A stretch of DNA of 64,000 nucleotides. It comes from Ruegeria_C sp041537905. Lineage in GTDB: Bacteria; Pseudomonadota; Alphaproteobacteria; Rhodobacterales; Rhodobacteraceae. The translations under genes and the position numbers were made by a program. A model generated the notes under the pieces. The model was not told the DNA's origin. It made no database searches and was given only the letters and a program-made list of their open reading frames with translations. The stretch lies in contig NZ_JBGRUO010000018.1 of NCBI RefSeq assembly GCF_041537905.1, forward strand, positions 1 to 64,000, read 5' to 3'. Positions 17,603 to 26,734 of this stretch are shown here, one piece after another; the stretch's first letter is position 1, and every line of letters begins with the position of its first letter.

Positions 17603-18637
17603 ATGTCGAATTCCAAGGTAAGCTATGTGTCCAGACGCAACATCCTGAAGGGAGGAGTCGCCGCAAGCGCCGCTCTGGCCGCGCCGAGCTTTTTTGTTGG
17701 CAAAGCCCATGCTGCAACCGAAAAGCTGAAGATCGGCATCATCCCCGCCTATTCCTTTGGCATCTACTGGCTGATCCAGGACCAGGGTTTTGCTCCCGGT
17801 GTCGAGATGGAGTTCAGCGTCTTCCCCTCCGGCCCGCCCGCGATCGAGGCGATGGTCGGCGGGTCGGTCGATGCGATCACCGTCGGTTCGGTCCCGCCAC
17901 TTGCGGCAATGGCCCGCAAGGTGGCCGATTTCCGCGAAATCTCGATCTGCGGCGATGCCTCGGGGCTGTTCACCATCGTCGGCGCGCCGGGTCTTTCGTC
18001 ACTCGCCGATCTGGAAGGCAAGCGGATCGCCGTGACATCGGGATCGAATTTCGACTTCTTCCTCGGTGTCGCGCTGGAGCAAGCCGGACTGGCAGATATG
18101 GACCTCAAACGCATCAACATGGAGCCCATTGATGCGCAGGCCGCGCTGATCGCGGGCGCGGTTGATGCGACGGTGCCGCTGGCGACCTCGCGGGAGTTGA
18201 TCTTTGACAAGTTGCCGGGGGCCAGCATGCTGGTGGACGGGGCAAAGATGCCGCTTGATGCCCGCCCGTCGATCATGGATGTGTTCATGACCATCCAGCA
18301 GACAATGGACGCCAAACAAGACGCGTTGATCGAGGTGGTTTCGGCCTTCCACAATCAGGGTGTGGACATGCTGCGCAACGACAATGACGCGGTGGTGCAG
18401 CGCATGATCGCCTGGCAGGAAAGCGTCGGTCGCGCCGGTGTGACCGCCGAAGAGGTCGAACCGCTGCTGAACGGGTACTTCTATTTCGATACGCAAGAGA
18501 TCAAGGATATCTATGCGCAAGGCGTGCTCTACAATGCGCTGGCGGTGCAGTCCGAGTTTCTGGTCGCGAATGACCGCATCCCGAGCCTGCCGGATCTCGA
18601 TGCCCTGATCAGCGACCAGATTGTTAGCAGACTCTGA
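17603..18637 (+). CDS. NMT1/SsuA-type ABC transporter substrate-binding protein
   Basis: This 344-residue periplasmic binding protein starts with a Tat signal, SRRNILKGG at about residues 10-18, a hydrophobic stretch and a likely cleavage after AHA at residue 37. The mature part is of the NMT1/THI5/SsuA type, which binds sulfonates, taurine, nitriles or pyrimidines. GGGAGG lies five bases before the start. It is followed directly by permease and ATPase genes. In this setting it should capture the small, probably sulfated, substrate of the pathway. Confidence 0.88.
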   Translation: MSNSKVSYVSRRNILKGGVAASAALAAPSFFVGKAHAATEKLKIGIIPAYSFGIYWLIQDQGFAPGVEMEFSVFPSGPPAIEAMVGGSVDAITVGSVPPLAAMARKVADFREISICGDASGLFTIVGAPGLSSLADLEGKRIAVTSGSNFDFFLGVALEQAGLADMDLKRINMEPIDAQAALIAGAVDATVPLATSRELIFDKLPGASMLVDGAKMPLDARPSIMDVFMTIQQTMDAKQDALIEVVSAFHNQGVDMLRNDNDAVVQRMIAWQESVGRAGVTAEEVEPLLNGYFYFDTQEIKDIYAQGVLYNALAVQSEFLVANDRIPSLPDLDALISDQIVSRL

Positions 18638-18638
18638 T

Positions 18639-19415
18639 ATGGCCTTGCTGAATCTAATGACCTCAAGGCGCCTTTGGCTGGGCGCCTTGTCGGTGGCACT
18701 GGTGTTCGCGGTCTACATCTGGATCACCAATCTGCCCGACAACAACCCCGCCCTGCTTCCACCGATTTCGGACATCGTGAAGTCGTTCTTCACTAATCTC
18801 GAATCCGGTAGCCTGATCACCGCGCTTGGGGCCAGCCTGTTCCGCATCTTCATGGGGTTTTTCATCGGCACCACAGCGGCGCTGATCGTGGGCTGCCTGG
18901 TGGGCTGGTACAAGACCATTGAATATTTGGTCGACCCGCTGATCGAGGCGCTGCGCCCGATCCCGCCCCTGGCCTATATCCCGATCATCATCATCTGGTT
19001 CGGGATCGAGGAATTCAGCCGCGTGCTGATCATCTCAATCGCCTGTTTCATGGTGTGCGTGGTCAACGTGATCGCCGGGATGAAGAACGTGCCGCAGGTC
19101 TATGTGGATGCGGCCTCGACGATGGGGGCCAGCCGGTTTCAGGTGTTTCGCACGGTTGCGGTTCCTGCGGCCACACCGTTCATCATCACCGGCTACCGCA
19201 TCGCGCTGGGTGCTGCCTGGACAACGCTGGTGGCCTCTGAGCTGTTGGCCGCACAAAACGGCCTTGGTTTCCTGTTGCAGGAAGGACGGCGCTATTTCCT
19301 GACCGATCAGGTGATGATGGTGATCGTCATCATCGGCACCTGCGCGTTCATCATGGACAGAATCTTCCGCCGAATTCAGGCACATCTCATGCAATGGTCG
19401 GAGGCGCGGGAATAA
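18639..19415 (+). CDS. ABC transporter permease, SsuC/TauC type
   Basis: This 258-residue inner-membrane permease has about six membrane segments. The cytoplasmic coupling loop sits in the region AASTMGASRFQVFRTVAVPA, typical of binding-protein-dependent importers. The start at 18639 lies one base after the binding-protein stop; a TTG at 18621 is an alternative. The gene ends in a TAATG overlap with the ATPase gene. It forms the membrane channel of the importer. Confidence 0.88.
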   Translation: MALLNLMTSRRLWLGALSVALVFAVYIWITNLPDNNPALLPPISDIVKSFFTNLESGSLITALGASLFRIFMGFFIGTTAALIVGCLVGWYKTIEYLVDPLIEALRPIPPLAYIPIIIIWFGIEEFSRVLIISIACFMVCVVNVIAGMKNVPQVYVDAASTMGASRFQVFRTVAVPAATPFIITGYRIALGAAWTTLVASELLAAQNGLGFLLQEGRRYFLTDQVMMVIVIIGTCAFIMDRIFRRIQAHLMQWSEARE

Positions 19416-20170
19416 TGCCCGAGATTAAAGTCGACAATCTGACTCACACTTTCGGCAAGGGCGGGCCAGCTGCGCTGACCGTTCTCGAAGGGATCGACCT
19501 CACCTTTGAATCGGGCAGTTTCAACTCGATCATCGGCACGTCAGGCTGTGGCAAATCCACGCTGCTGAAAATGATGGCCGGGCTGTTTGATCCCTCCGAT
19601 GGGCAGATGACCCTGGATGGCGAGATCATCCAGGGCACCAATCGACGCCGGGGCATGGTGTTCCAGCAGGATGCGGTGTTTCCCTGGATGACCGTGTCCA
19701 AGAACATCTCATACGGGCCGCGCCTGCGTGGGGCGTCCAAGGCGGAACAGGCCGAGATTGAAGCGAAGTGGACCGAGATGGTCGGCCTCAAGGGTTTCGA
19801 GGATCGCTGGCCGCGCGAATTGTCCGGCGGGATGCGCAAACGTGTCGACATCGGACGGGTCTATGCCAACGACCCGGATGTGCTGCTGATGGACGAACCC
19901 TTTGGTGCGCTGGATGCCCAGACCAAGGAACGGATGCAGTCAGATCTGCTGGAGACCTGGAGCCAGACCAAGAAAACCGTTGTCTTCGTGACCCACGACA
20001 TCGAAGAAGCGATCTTTCTGTCCGACAAGATCGTGGTGATGTCCGCGCGTCCCGGCCGTATTCATCATATCGAAGAGGTCGCCCTGCCACGTCCCAGAAC
20101 GGACGAAATGCGCCTGACTGAGGAGTTTCTGGCCATCAAACGCAGGCTTTGGGGCATGTTGGATCACTAG
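19415..20170 (+). CDS. ABC transporter ATP-binding protein, SsuB/TauB type
   Basis: This 251-residue ATPase has Walker A GTSGCGKST, signature LSGGMRKRV and Walker B VLLMDEPFGALD, followed by the switch His in FVTHDIEEA. It energises the importer formed with the two preceding genes. The start overlaps the permease stop by one base. The signature reads LSGGM where LSGGQ is usual, a common change in the nitrate/sulfonate/taurine group. It is the last gene of the catabolic cluster. Confidence 0.92.
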   Translation: MPEIKVDNLTHTFGKGGPAALTVLEGIDLTFESGSFNSIIGTSGCGKSTLLKMMAGLFDPSDGQMTLDGEIIQGTNRRRGMVFQQDAVFPWMTVSKNISYGPRLRGASKAEQAEIEAKWTEMVGLKGFEDRWPRELSGGMRKRVDIGRVYANDPDVLLMDEPFGALDAQTKERMQSDLLETWSQTKKTVVFVTHDIEEAIFLSDKIVVMSARPGRIHHIEEVALPRPRTDEMRLTEEFLAIKRRLWGMLDH

Positions 20171-20434
20171 GCACGGTGGCCTTGTGCGGGTTCGTGCGCT
20201 GGCTACGGGCAATTCTCGATACTTAGTAGATCAAGCTGACTACCGGTTGGAAATCCCAAATAATGCTGGCGCGACGACCAACGATGGCCCGTCCCTGTAC
20301 ACCGCCGCGTGCTCACGAAGCTTCGGCGCGTTGATCAGCCAGAAAAGACGCGCATGAAAAGCAGTGGCCCGCCTAAGCGCGACCATTGATGCAGGCTTGG
20401 GGACATGTCGGCGTGGATGCAACCGTGTCAGACG

Positions 20435-20749
20435 CTATTTCTTGTCCAGCACGTTTTCTTTGAACGCGGTTTCGAAATCGGCCTGTTTTTGTGGGCTGGC
20501 CTCGGTCTGGTAGGTCGATTTCCACTCGTCCATTGTCATGCCGTAGAAAATCTCGCGCGCTTCGCTCTTGTCCATCTCGATGCCTTTTTCATTGGCCGCT
20601 TCCTGATACCAGCGGCTCAGGCAGTTGCGGCAGAATCCGGCGAGGTTCATCAGGTCGATGTTCTGGACGTCGGTGCGGTCTTGCATCAGGTGCTGCTGCA
20701 GGCGGCGAAAGGCGGCGGCCTGAAGCTCGATTTCGGTTTGAGGGTCCAT
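20435..20749 (-). CDS. DUF1244 family protein
   Basis: This 104-residue acidic, helical protein, with MNLAGFCRNCLSRWY and ARE-IFYGMTMDEWK in the middle and end, matches the DUF1244 family common in alphaproteobacteria. Function is unknown. The two Cys in CRNC might bind metal. The start at 20749 has CGGAG seven bases upstream; the frame extends much further upstream but that part is not credible protein. It lies downstream of another small minus-strand gene with 95 bases between them. Confidence 0.85.
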   Translation of the reverse strand: MDPQTEIELQAAAFRRLQQHLMQDRTDVQNIDLMNLAGFCRNCLSRWYQEAANEKGIEMDKSEAREIFYGMTMDEWKSTYQTEASPQKQADFETAFKENVLDKK

Positions 20750-20844
20750 TGTCGCGCTCCGGGGTTGCGAGAGGTTGTCTTGCAGTAACATCACAGGTTG
20801 GATGGGAAAACAAACGCTTGATGGCGTCGGGCTGTGCCGTCTGC

Positions 20845-21084
20845 TCAGGCGAGTTTCAGGGCCAGCCAAGGTGTCAGGCAGAAGATCAGCGTCAGAATTT
20901 TGTAGTTCGCCAGATAGGTGAAATAGGCCTTTCGCACTTCGGCGGGGGACATGTCGAACATTCTGCCGTGAATTCCAGCGACCCAGTCTTTCAGGACGAT
21001 GATCATGATCGTGCTGAACCCGAGAATCGCCAAGTTGAGGAGCGTTATCCACCCGAAAACGGTGGTGAGCATATCCTGTGTCAT
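20845..21084 (-). CDS. Small inner-membrane protein (DUF6868-like)
   Basis: This 79-residue protein has two hydrophobic segments (about residues 8-27 and 58-76) flanking a short soluble loop with HGRMFDMSPAEVRKAYF. It resembles the small DUF6868-type membrane proteins; the family name is from memory. The start at 21084 is preceded by GGAGG with five bases of spacing. It is probably transcribed with the DUF1244 gene. Role unknown. Confidence 0.7.
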   Translation of the reverse strand: MTQDMLTTVFGWITLLNLAILGFSTIMIIVLKDWVAGIHGRMFDMSPAEVRKAYFTYLANYKILTLIFCLTPWLALKLA

Positions 21085-21170
21085 CGGCACCTCCATTGCC
21101 TTGGAGATGGGGGGTAAGCGGTGCGTGCGCAATAAACGGCGCGCTGATTGCGCGCCTTCCAGACACTATG

Positions 21171-21908
21171 TCACAGGCTGCTTTGCGCCAGTGCGTCCTG
21201 CAGGATCACGGCCAGCCGTTCGGCCCAGGCGCGCTGCCCGGCATGGTCGGCGATCAGGTCGTTGCGCAGCTCGATCAGGGCGTTGGGGCGATGATGCCCG
21301 GTGCAATGCTGATCGATGGAATCCCCCGGCAGCACGCCGGTATACGGCTCGTTCACGCCGACACAGAGATCGCCTTCGGCCTCCAGCCGGTTGACCAGAG
21401 GGCGCGAGAACCGCTCATCGGGGGTGTGCAGCACGCCCGCATGCCAAGGCCGGGGCGCGTGCCCGCGCAATTGCCGGGTGAAGGAATGCATCGCGATCAC
21501 CACCATATGGGGCAGCGACGCAAGCCGTTCATAGGCATCATGATACGGGCGATAGCACATATTCAGCCGTCGCTCGCGTTCCTCTGCTCCTGCATTGCGG
21601 TTGGCGGGGATGACCGAGCCGTCATAAAGTTTCATCAACAATGTGGGATCGTCCTCGCCCCGGTTGGGGTCGATGGCCAGGCGCGAGAAATTGGCGGCGA
21701 TCACCGGGGCGTTCAGCAGCTCTCCCAGATGTTTCGACACTTCATAGGCGCCAACATCATAGGCGATGTGGCGTTCCATATCCTCGCGCGGCAGGCCCAG
21801 ATCACCACCATTGATCGCGGGCGGCACCATGTTGGTAGCGTGATCGCAGGTGATCAGCCAGCGCCCGGGGCGATCCTCACCATGAATGAAAAACGGGGAA
21901 TATGTCAT
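21171..21908 (-). CDS. N-formylglutamate amidohydrolase
   Basis: This 245-residue member of the N-formylglutamate amidohydrolase family has TCDHATNMVPP near the start, AIDPNRGEDDPTL in the middle and VIAMHSFTRQ, which hold the expected metal and catalytic residues. It would release formate and glutamate from N-formylglutamate at the end of histidine breakdown, or act on a related formyl amide. No hut genes are adjacent, so its exact substrate is uncertain. It is divergent from pyruvate kinase. Confidence 0.87.
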   Translation of the reverse strand: MTYSPFFIHGEDRPGRWLITCDHATNMVPPAINGGDLGLPREDMERHIAYDVGAYEVSKHLGELLNAPVIAANFSRLAIDPNRGEDDPTLLMKLYDGSVIPANRNAGAEERERRLNMCYRPYHDAYERLASLPHMVVIAMHSFTRQLRGHAPRPWHAGVLHTPDERFSRPLVNRLEAEGDLCVGVNEPYTGVLPGDSIDQHCTGHHRPNALIELRNDLIADHAGQRAWAERLAVILQDALAQSSL

Positions 21909-22024
21909 CAGCCTGTCATCTTCTTTGCCGCACCTCTAGGACAGTTGCCTGCAAAAGGGAATTGGGTCATAAGCGGCGCAAGTGATGTTTGCGGTAACAT
22001 CCGGAATGGCAGGAGGGCAAGACG

Positions 22025-23470
22025 ATGCGACGTCTGAGAAATGTGAAAATCGTGGCAACGCTGGGACCGGCGTCAGAGACTTATGAGACGATCCGGGCCT
22101 TGCACGAGGCGGGCGCGGATGTGTTCCGGCTGAACATGAGCCACGGCTCCCACGATGAGATTCGCCAGAAGCACAGCATCATCCGAAAGATCGAGCAGGA
22201 TCTGGACAGCCCGATTGCAATTCTGGCCGATCTGCAGGGTCCCAAGCTGCGTGTCGGTGTATTTGCCAATGACGCCGAGGAACTGGTCGAGGGCGCGGCG
22301 TTCCGGCTGGACCTGGATGATACTCCGGGGGATGCTGCCCGGGTCTGCCTGCCGCATCCAGAGATATTTCAAGCGCTGGAACCCGGTGCGCGGCTTTTGG
22401 TCAATGACGGCAAGATCCGCCTGACCGTGCAGGAGTGCGGCCCTGATTTCGCCAATACGACCGTCGAGACGGGTGGTACGATCTCCAACCGCAAGGGTGT
22501 GAACGTGCCCGACGTGGTGCTGCCGCTGGCTGCCTTGTCCGAGAAGGACCGCAAGGATCTGGAATTTGTCTGCGATCTGGGTGTGGACTGGCTGGCGCTG
22601 AGCTTTGTGCAGCGGGCCAAGGACGTGTTCGAGGCGCGCGCGCTCGCCGATGGCCGCGCCGCGATCCTCAGCAAGATCGAGAAACCGGCGGCGATCGAGG
22701 CATTTGACGACATCCTTGATGCCTCGGACGGGATCATGGTGGCGCGGGGCGATCTGGGCGTGGAATTGCCAGTCTCTGCCGTGCCGCCGATCCAGAAGCG
22801 TCTGGTGCGCAAATGCCGGGCTGCGGCCAAGCCGGTGATCGTGGCGACCCAGATGCTGGAAAGCATGATCGAAAGCCCGATGCCAACCCGGGCCGAGGTC
22901 TCGGATGTGGCCACGGCGATCTATGAGGGCACAGACGCCATCATGCTGAGCGCCGAATCCGCTGCCGGGTCCTATCCGGTGGAATCGGTCAGCACCATGA
23001 ACAAGGTGGCCATCGAGGTCGAGGCCGACCCGACCTATACACAGATCATCGCGGCGTCCCGGTCGGCTGCCGGCACGACCGTTGCAGACGGTATCGTCGC
23101 CGCCGCCCGCGAGATTGCGGAAAAGACAGAGATCAAGGCGATCTGCTGTTTTACCCAAAGCGGCACAACGGGCCTGCTGACGGCGCGCGAGCGTCCCGGC
23201 ATCCCGATCATCGCCATGACCTCGGTGTTGGACACGGCGCGGCGGCTCTGCCTGTCCTGGGGCTGCAACTGCGTCATCACACCGGAACTGGAGCGGTTCA
23301 AGGGCGCCGTCGTTGCCGCCGCGCGCGCTGCGCGCTCAGGCGGGTTTGCTGCCGAAGCCGACCAGATCGTGGTCACTGCAGGCGTTCCTTTCAACGTGCC
23401 CGGCAGCACCAACATCCTGCGCATCGCCCCCTGCGACGAGCGGTTGATCTACAATATGGATCCGGGGTAA
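22025..23470 (+). CDS. pyk: Pyruvate kinase
   Basis: This 481-residue pyruvate kinase converts phosphoenolpyruvate and ADP to pyruvate and ATP. Visible family motifs are RLNMSHGSHD (substrate and metal region), ILSKIEKP with the catalytic Lys, MVARGDLGVELP and IMLSAESAAGSYPVE. The length is normal for the bacterial enzyme. GGAGG lies eight bases before the ATG. It appears monocistronic. Confidence 0.96.
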   Translation: MRRLRNVKIVATLGPASETYETIRALHEAGADVFRLNMSHGSHDEIRQKHSIIRKIEQDLDSPIAILADLQGPKLRVGVFANDAEELVEGAAFRLDLDDTPGDAARVCLPHPEIFQALEPGARLLVNDGKIRLTVQECGPDFANTTVETGGTISNRKGVNVPDVVLPLAALSEKDRKDLEFVCDLGVDWLALSFVQRAKDVFEARALADGRAAILSKIEKPAAIEAFDDILDASDGIMVARGDLGVELPVSAVPPIQKRLVRKCRAAAKPVIVATQMLESMIESPMPTRAEVSDVATAIYEGTDAIMLSAESAAGSYPVESVSTMNKVAIEVEADPTYTQIIAASRSAAGTTVADGIVAAAREIAEKTEIKAICCFTQSGTTGLLTARERPGIPIIAMTSVLDTARRLCLSWGCNCVITPELERFKGAVVAAARAARSGGFAAEADQIVVTAGVPFNVPGSTNILRIAPCDERLIYNMDPG

Positions 23471-23594
23471 GACCGCGCGCCGTTCGGTCAGACGCCGCGC
23501 GACCTCACCGTTTGTTGGTGCCCGGCGCTTGCCTGATGTTGTCCGGGCTCGTTGGGTTGGATCGCAATGATGCTTGGCATTTGCGGGCGAACGT

Positions 23595-24044
23595 TCATTT
23601 CCGGGCGGCTTTTCTGCGGCGTGCGGTCATCGCGCGCCCGTCTCGGATGCTGAGACCCATCAAGGTGAGGTTGATTGCACCTGCGCACAGCTCGATGATC
23701 TGCACGATGTAAAAGCCCGCGTCGAAAGACCCCGCATTTGCCTTGGCGCTCAGGTAAAATGCTGCCGGGACGAGGACGAGCAGACCATTTGCGGCAATGA
23801 TCGGCATGCGCTTTTTCTTGGCAAGCGCCGGCGCGTCCTTGCGCCGCTTTCCAATCGACATGCCGGTGGCACCGACAAGTGCCATGGCGGGGACGAGGAT
23901 CAAAAGGCCCCTCACAATCATGGACTTGACCATGGCGACTGTCTCATAGGTTCCGAACACTTCGCTGTAGATCGTCGAGGTCCAGAAGATGAGGATCGTC
24001 AGAAATCCGACTGTTCCGGCGATGGGATGGATTGCTCTCAACAT
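23595..24044 (-). CDS. Four-segment membrane protein of unknown function
   Basis: This 149-residue protein has four hydrophobic segments: TVGFLTILIFWTSTIYS, the IVRGLLILVPAMALVG stretch, the stretch around IIAANGLLVLVPAAFYL, and a last one near FYIVQIIELCAGAINLTLMG. A short basic tail, MTARRRKAARK, closes it. Family not recognised with certainty. The start at 24044 has CGGAG seven bases upstream. It lies 19 bases after the monooxygenase gene on the same strand and is probably in the same MarR-controlled unit. Confidence 0.75.
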   Translation of the reverse strand: MLRAIHPIAGTVGFLTILIFWTSTIYSEVFGTYETVAMVKSMIVRGLLILVPAMALVGATGMSIGKRRKDAPALAKKKRMPIIAANGLLVLVPAAFYLSAKANAGSFDAGFYIVQIIELCAGAINLTLMGLSIRDGRAMTARRRKAARK

Positions 24045-24063
24045 GTGATGGCTCCGATTGGTG

Positions 24064-24435
24064 TTATGCGACGCAGTGGTTTTCGACGGCGAGTTTTCGG
24101 AAGAGGTGGGGCCGGGCCACGGCGCTGGCAGGGTACTCGGCGAGGCGGCTCTGGAACTCGGGATCGTTGAACGCTTCGCGGAAGCTCTGAACGTCCTGCC
24201 AGATCGCATAGTTCACAAAACTCGAACTACCTGCGATGCCCTTGTGCAACTGGGTCGAAATGTAGCCCGGCCGAGTTTTCATGAAGTCAGCGTCATGGGC
24301 CCAGGCCGCCAGCAGGGCCTCTTCGTCCTTTGCATCGACGGTGAACAGGTTGATCAGCACGATCGGGCCTTCTTCGGCCTGCATCTGATCGGCCAAAGTT
24401 GTGATTGCATCCAATTCTTCAAAACGCGGGGCCAT
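24064..24435 (-). CDS. Antibiotic biosynthesis monooxygenase (ABM) domain protein
   Basis: This 123-residue single-domain protein of the ABM ferredoxin-like fold has IVLINLFTVDAKDEEALLAAW at its start and STQLHKGIAGSSSFVNYAIW in the middle. Such proteins are small dimeric monooxygenases or heme/quinone-acting enzymes; the substrate is unknown. The start at 24435 has AAGGA about seven bases upstream. It is divergent from the MarR gene across twin palindromes, so repression by MarR is likely. Confidence 0.82.
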   Translation of the reverse strand: MAPRFEELDAITTLADQMQAEEGPIVLINLFTVDAKDEEALLAAWAHDADFMKTRPGYISTQLHKGIAGSSSFVNYAIWQDVQSFREAFNDPEFQSRLAEYPASAVARPHLFRKLAVENHCVA

Positions 24436-24461
24436 GGGATTTCCTTTCGGCAAGAATTAAC

Positions 24462-24497
24462 ATAGCATGCTATTTAATATTGCACAGCATGCTATGC
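24462..24497. promoter_or_regulatory. Twin palindromes, probable MarR operator
   Basis: The intergenic region between the divergent ABM and MarR genes holds two copies of AGCATGCTA. The first is the perfect palindrome ATAGCATGCTAT at 24462-24473. The second is GCACAGCATGCTATGC at 24482-24497, palindromic but for one pair. Centres are about two helical turns apart. Paired palindromes between a MarR gene and its divergent target are typical autoregulatory sites. Confidence 0.7.
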
Positions 24498-24514
24498 AAG
24501 TGGTAATTTCACTC

Positions 24515-24946
24515 ATGGAATTCGAAAAAGAGAGTTCGGCGGGATATCTCGTCAATCATATGGCGCGGCTGTTCGCCAAAGAGCTGCAGCAACGCATCGC
24601 GCCCCATGGCATCGTGGTCGGGCAGTTTCCGATCTTGCTGGAGCTTTGGCAGAAAGACGGCGTTTCGCAAAAATCGCTGCTGGATAAGATCGATGTCGAG
24701 CAGGCAACCCTGGCCAATACGCTCAACCGAATGGAACGTGACGGGCTGATAAAACGAACAAAAGACCCAACGGACGCCCGCGCTCAACAGATTTGGCTAA
24801 CGAACAAGGCTAGCGCATTGCGGGAATACGCCTATGCGTCTGCTCAGCGCGTGAACGCTGAGGCGTTGGATGTTCTGAATGCGTCAGAACAAGAGCAGTT
24901 CATGGACTATATGCGCCGGATCATAAGCAGTATGCGCGCATCATAG
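24515..24946 (+). CDS. MarR-family transcriptional regulator
   Basis: This 143-residue winged-helix regulator has a recognition region VSQKSLLDKIDVEQATLANT with the following wing DPTDARAQQIWLT, standard for MarR. These proteins usually repress efflux or detoxification genes and release DNA on binding a phenolic or oxidant ligand. I chose the ATG at 24515, which lies outside the palindromes; an upstream ATG at 24467 lies inside them. No strong ribosome site is seen. The target is probably the divergent ABM-membrane protein pair and itself. Confidence 0.87.
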   Translation: MEFEKESSAGYLVNHMARLFAKELQQRIAPHGIVVGQFPILLELWQKDGVSQKSLLDKIDVEQATLANTLNRMERDGLIKRTKDPTDARAQQIWLTNKASALREYAYASAQRVNAEALDVLNASEQEQFMDYMRRIISSMRAS

Positions 24947-25025
24947 GCATGTGGGACCGCGCTTCCCTTGGTCCGGTGGGCGCGCCTGAAGCAGCGCGCC
25001 GCAACCTATTAGGTATTTGGGCCGA

Positions 25026-25946
25026 TCAAACCTTCAGGTTCGGAATGATCTGCTTTTTGCGGCTCATCACGCCGTGCAGGACCACGGTGTCACCCGCCGG
25101 TGCGGCGTCGAAAGATTTCTCGGCCACCGATTTCACCAGATCGTTGGGGACCAGCAGGGTCGCTTCCTCGTTCAGGATATCCACCACAAAGAGCAGCACC
25201 TGATCGACACCATCCTCTGAGGCAACGGTGGTCATGCTGTCCATCAGCGAGGCTTTGCGATCCAGCACCACGCCCGGTGCGGTGGTTTCCAGAACCGAGA
25301 CGCGGAACTTGGTGCCCTCGACCGCGTATTCCTTGCTGTCCATGCGCAGCAACTCGGCGTCCGAGAAGCTGGAGACGTCGGATTTTGCGGCGAACATTTC
25401 GGCGGCATAGGCGGGGATATCCAGACCCAGTTCTGCGGCCAGCGCCTCAGCGACGGCGCGATCATGGTCGGTGGTGGTGGGGGAGCGGAATTCCAGCGTG
25501 TCGGACAGGATGCAGGTCAGGGCCGCGCCCTTGACGGCTTCGGGCATCTTGGCGGAATCGTCACCGATCAGGTCCATCATGATGGTTGCCGTGCAGGCCA
25601 GCGGGCGCACGGTGATGTCGATCGGGCCTTTGGTTTCAAGACCGCCGACCAGCTTGTGGTGGTCGATGATGGCGCGGATATCGGCGCTGTTGATGCTGTC
25701 GGGCAGCTCAGCCGGGTTGTTGGTGTCAACGATGACGACCGGCGCATCCTCGGCCACGTCATCGATGATCTCGGGCTTGTCCAGACCCCAGCGTTCCAGC
25801 ATGAAGGCGGCCTCGGTGTTGGGCTCGCCCAGCAGCACCGGCTTGGCGGTCTCGCCCTTGATCTCGTTCAGGTACCAGGCCCAGAGAATGGGAGAACCGG
25901 TGGAGTCGGTATCGGGGGATTTATGTCCAAAGATTTGGGTGGTCAT
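25026..25946 (-). CDS. ppaC: Manganese-dependent inorganic pyrophosphatase
   Basis: This 306-residue DHH-family enzyme has FGHKSPDTDST at the N-terminus, IIDHHKLVGG in the middle and the C-terminal SRKKQIIPNL. It hydrolyses pyrophosphate to two phosphates and drives biosynthetic reactions. AGGAC lies six bases before the ATG. The length is normal for the family II enzyme. It stands alone on the minus strand. Confidence 0.95.
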   Translation of the reverse strand: MTTQIFGHKSPDTDSTGSPILWAWYLNEIKGETAKPVLLGEPNTEAAFMLERWGLDKPEIIDDVAEDAPVVIVDTNNPAELPDSINSADIRAIIDHHKLVGGLETKGPIDITVRPLACTATIMMDLIGDDSAKMPEAVKGAALTCILSDTLEFRSPTTTDHDRAVAEALAAELGLDIPAYAAEMFAAKSDVSSFSDAELLRMDSKEYAVEGTKFRVSVLETTAPGVVLDRKASLMDSMTTVASEDGVDQVLLFVVDILNEEATLLVPNDLVKSVAEKSFDAAPAGDTVVLHGVMSRKKQIIPNLKV

Positions 25947-26062
25947 GTCGCTGTCCTATCGTCACGAATTTGCGCGCCTTATAGGGGGGGTGGCAGGCCT
26001 TGTCACCCGGGCTGTTGGCGGCAAATGGACGCCGGGCCATCAGTGGCATAGAACTGGGGACA

Positions 26063-26734
26063 ATGAAGCGCGAACAGGATATTTATGCGCCGGTCAAGGC
26101 GCTGCTGCAACGACAGGGATATGTCGTCAAAGGCGAGGTTGGCGCCGCTGATGTGGTGGCAAGGCGCGGCGACGAGGCGCCGGTGATTGTGGAACTGAAG
26201 CTGCGGTTTTCGCTGGCGCTCTATCATCAGGCGATCGCACGGTTCCGGCTGACCGATCAGGTTTATATTGCGGTTCCCAGACCCACGGGCCGCAGCCAGC
26301 GGCGGGTGCTGCGGGACAATATCGCCATGTGCCGCCGGTTGAGCCTGGGCCTGATCACGGTGCGCGGAGATGGACGGGCCGAGGTGCAGTGCGATCCGGG
26401 GCCTTACGCGCCACGCAAATCCCGCAAGCTTACCGCGCGTTTGCTGCGCGAGTTCGACCGACTGCAGGGCGACCCGAATGCGGGCGGGGCCACACGGCAC
26501 GGAATTGTCACCGCCTATCGTCAGGACGCGTTGCGCTGCGCGGCCTATCTGGCCGAACATGGCGTGACCAAGGGCGCCGCGGTGGCGAAATCCACTGGTG
26601 TGTCGCAGGCGACGCGGCTGATGCGAGACAATCACTACGGCTGGTTCGAGCGGGCGGGAACCGGGTTATACGCCCTGACCGAGGCTGGCGCTGAGGGGTT
26701 GCGGCACTGGGCTTATAGCTGGGAACCCGACTGA
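26063..26734 (+). CDS. DUF2161 PD-(D/E)XK nuclease-like protein
   Basis: This 223-residue protein has an N-terminal nuclease-fold core with Glu25, Asp30 and the pair Glu44/Lys46 in GAADVVARR and VIVELKLRF. This matches the PD-(D/E)XK signature noted for DUF2161. A C-terminal helix-turn-helix-like part includes GVTKGAAVAKSTGVSQATRL. It has no known role; the combination suggests a DNA-acting protein. I start it at 26063 because the core begins there; no strong ribosome site is visible. Confidence 0.75.
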   Translation: MKREQDIYAPVKALLQRQGYVVKGEVGAADVVARRGDEAPVIVELKLRFSLALYHQAIARFRLTDQVYIAVPRPTGRSQRRVLRDNIAMCRRLSLGLITVRGDGRAEVQCDPGPYAPRKSRKLTARLLREFDRLQGDPNAGGATRHGIVTAYRQDALRCAAYLAEHGVTKGAAVAKSTGVSQATRLMRDNHYGWFERAGTGLYALTEAGAEGLRHWAYSWEPD

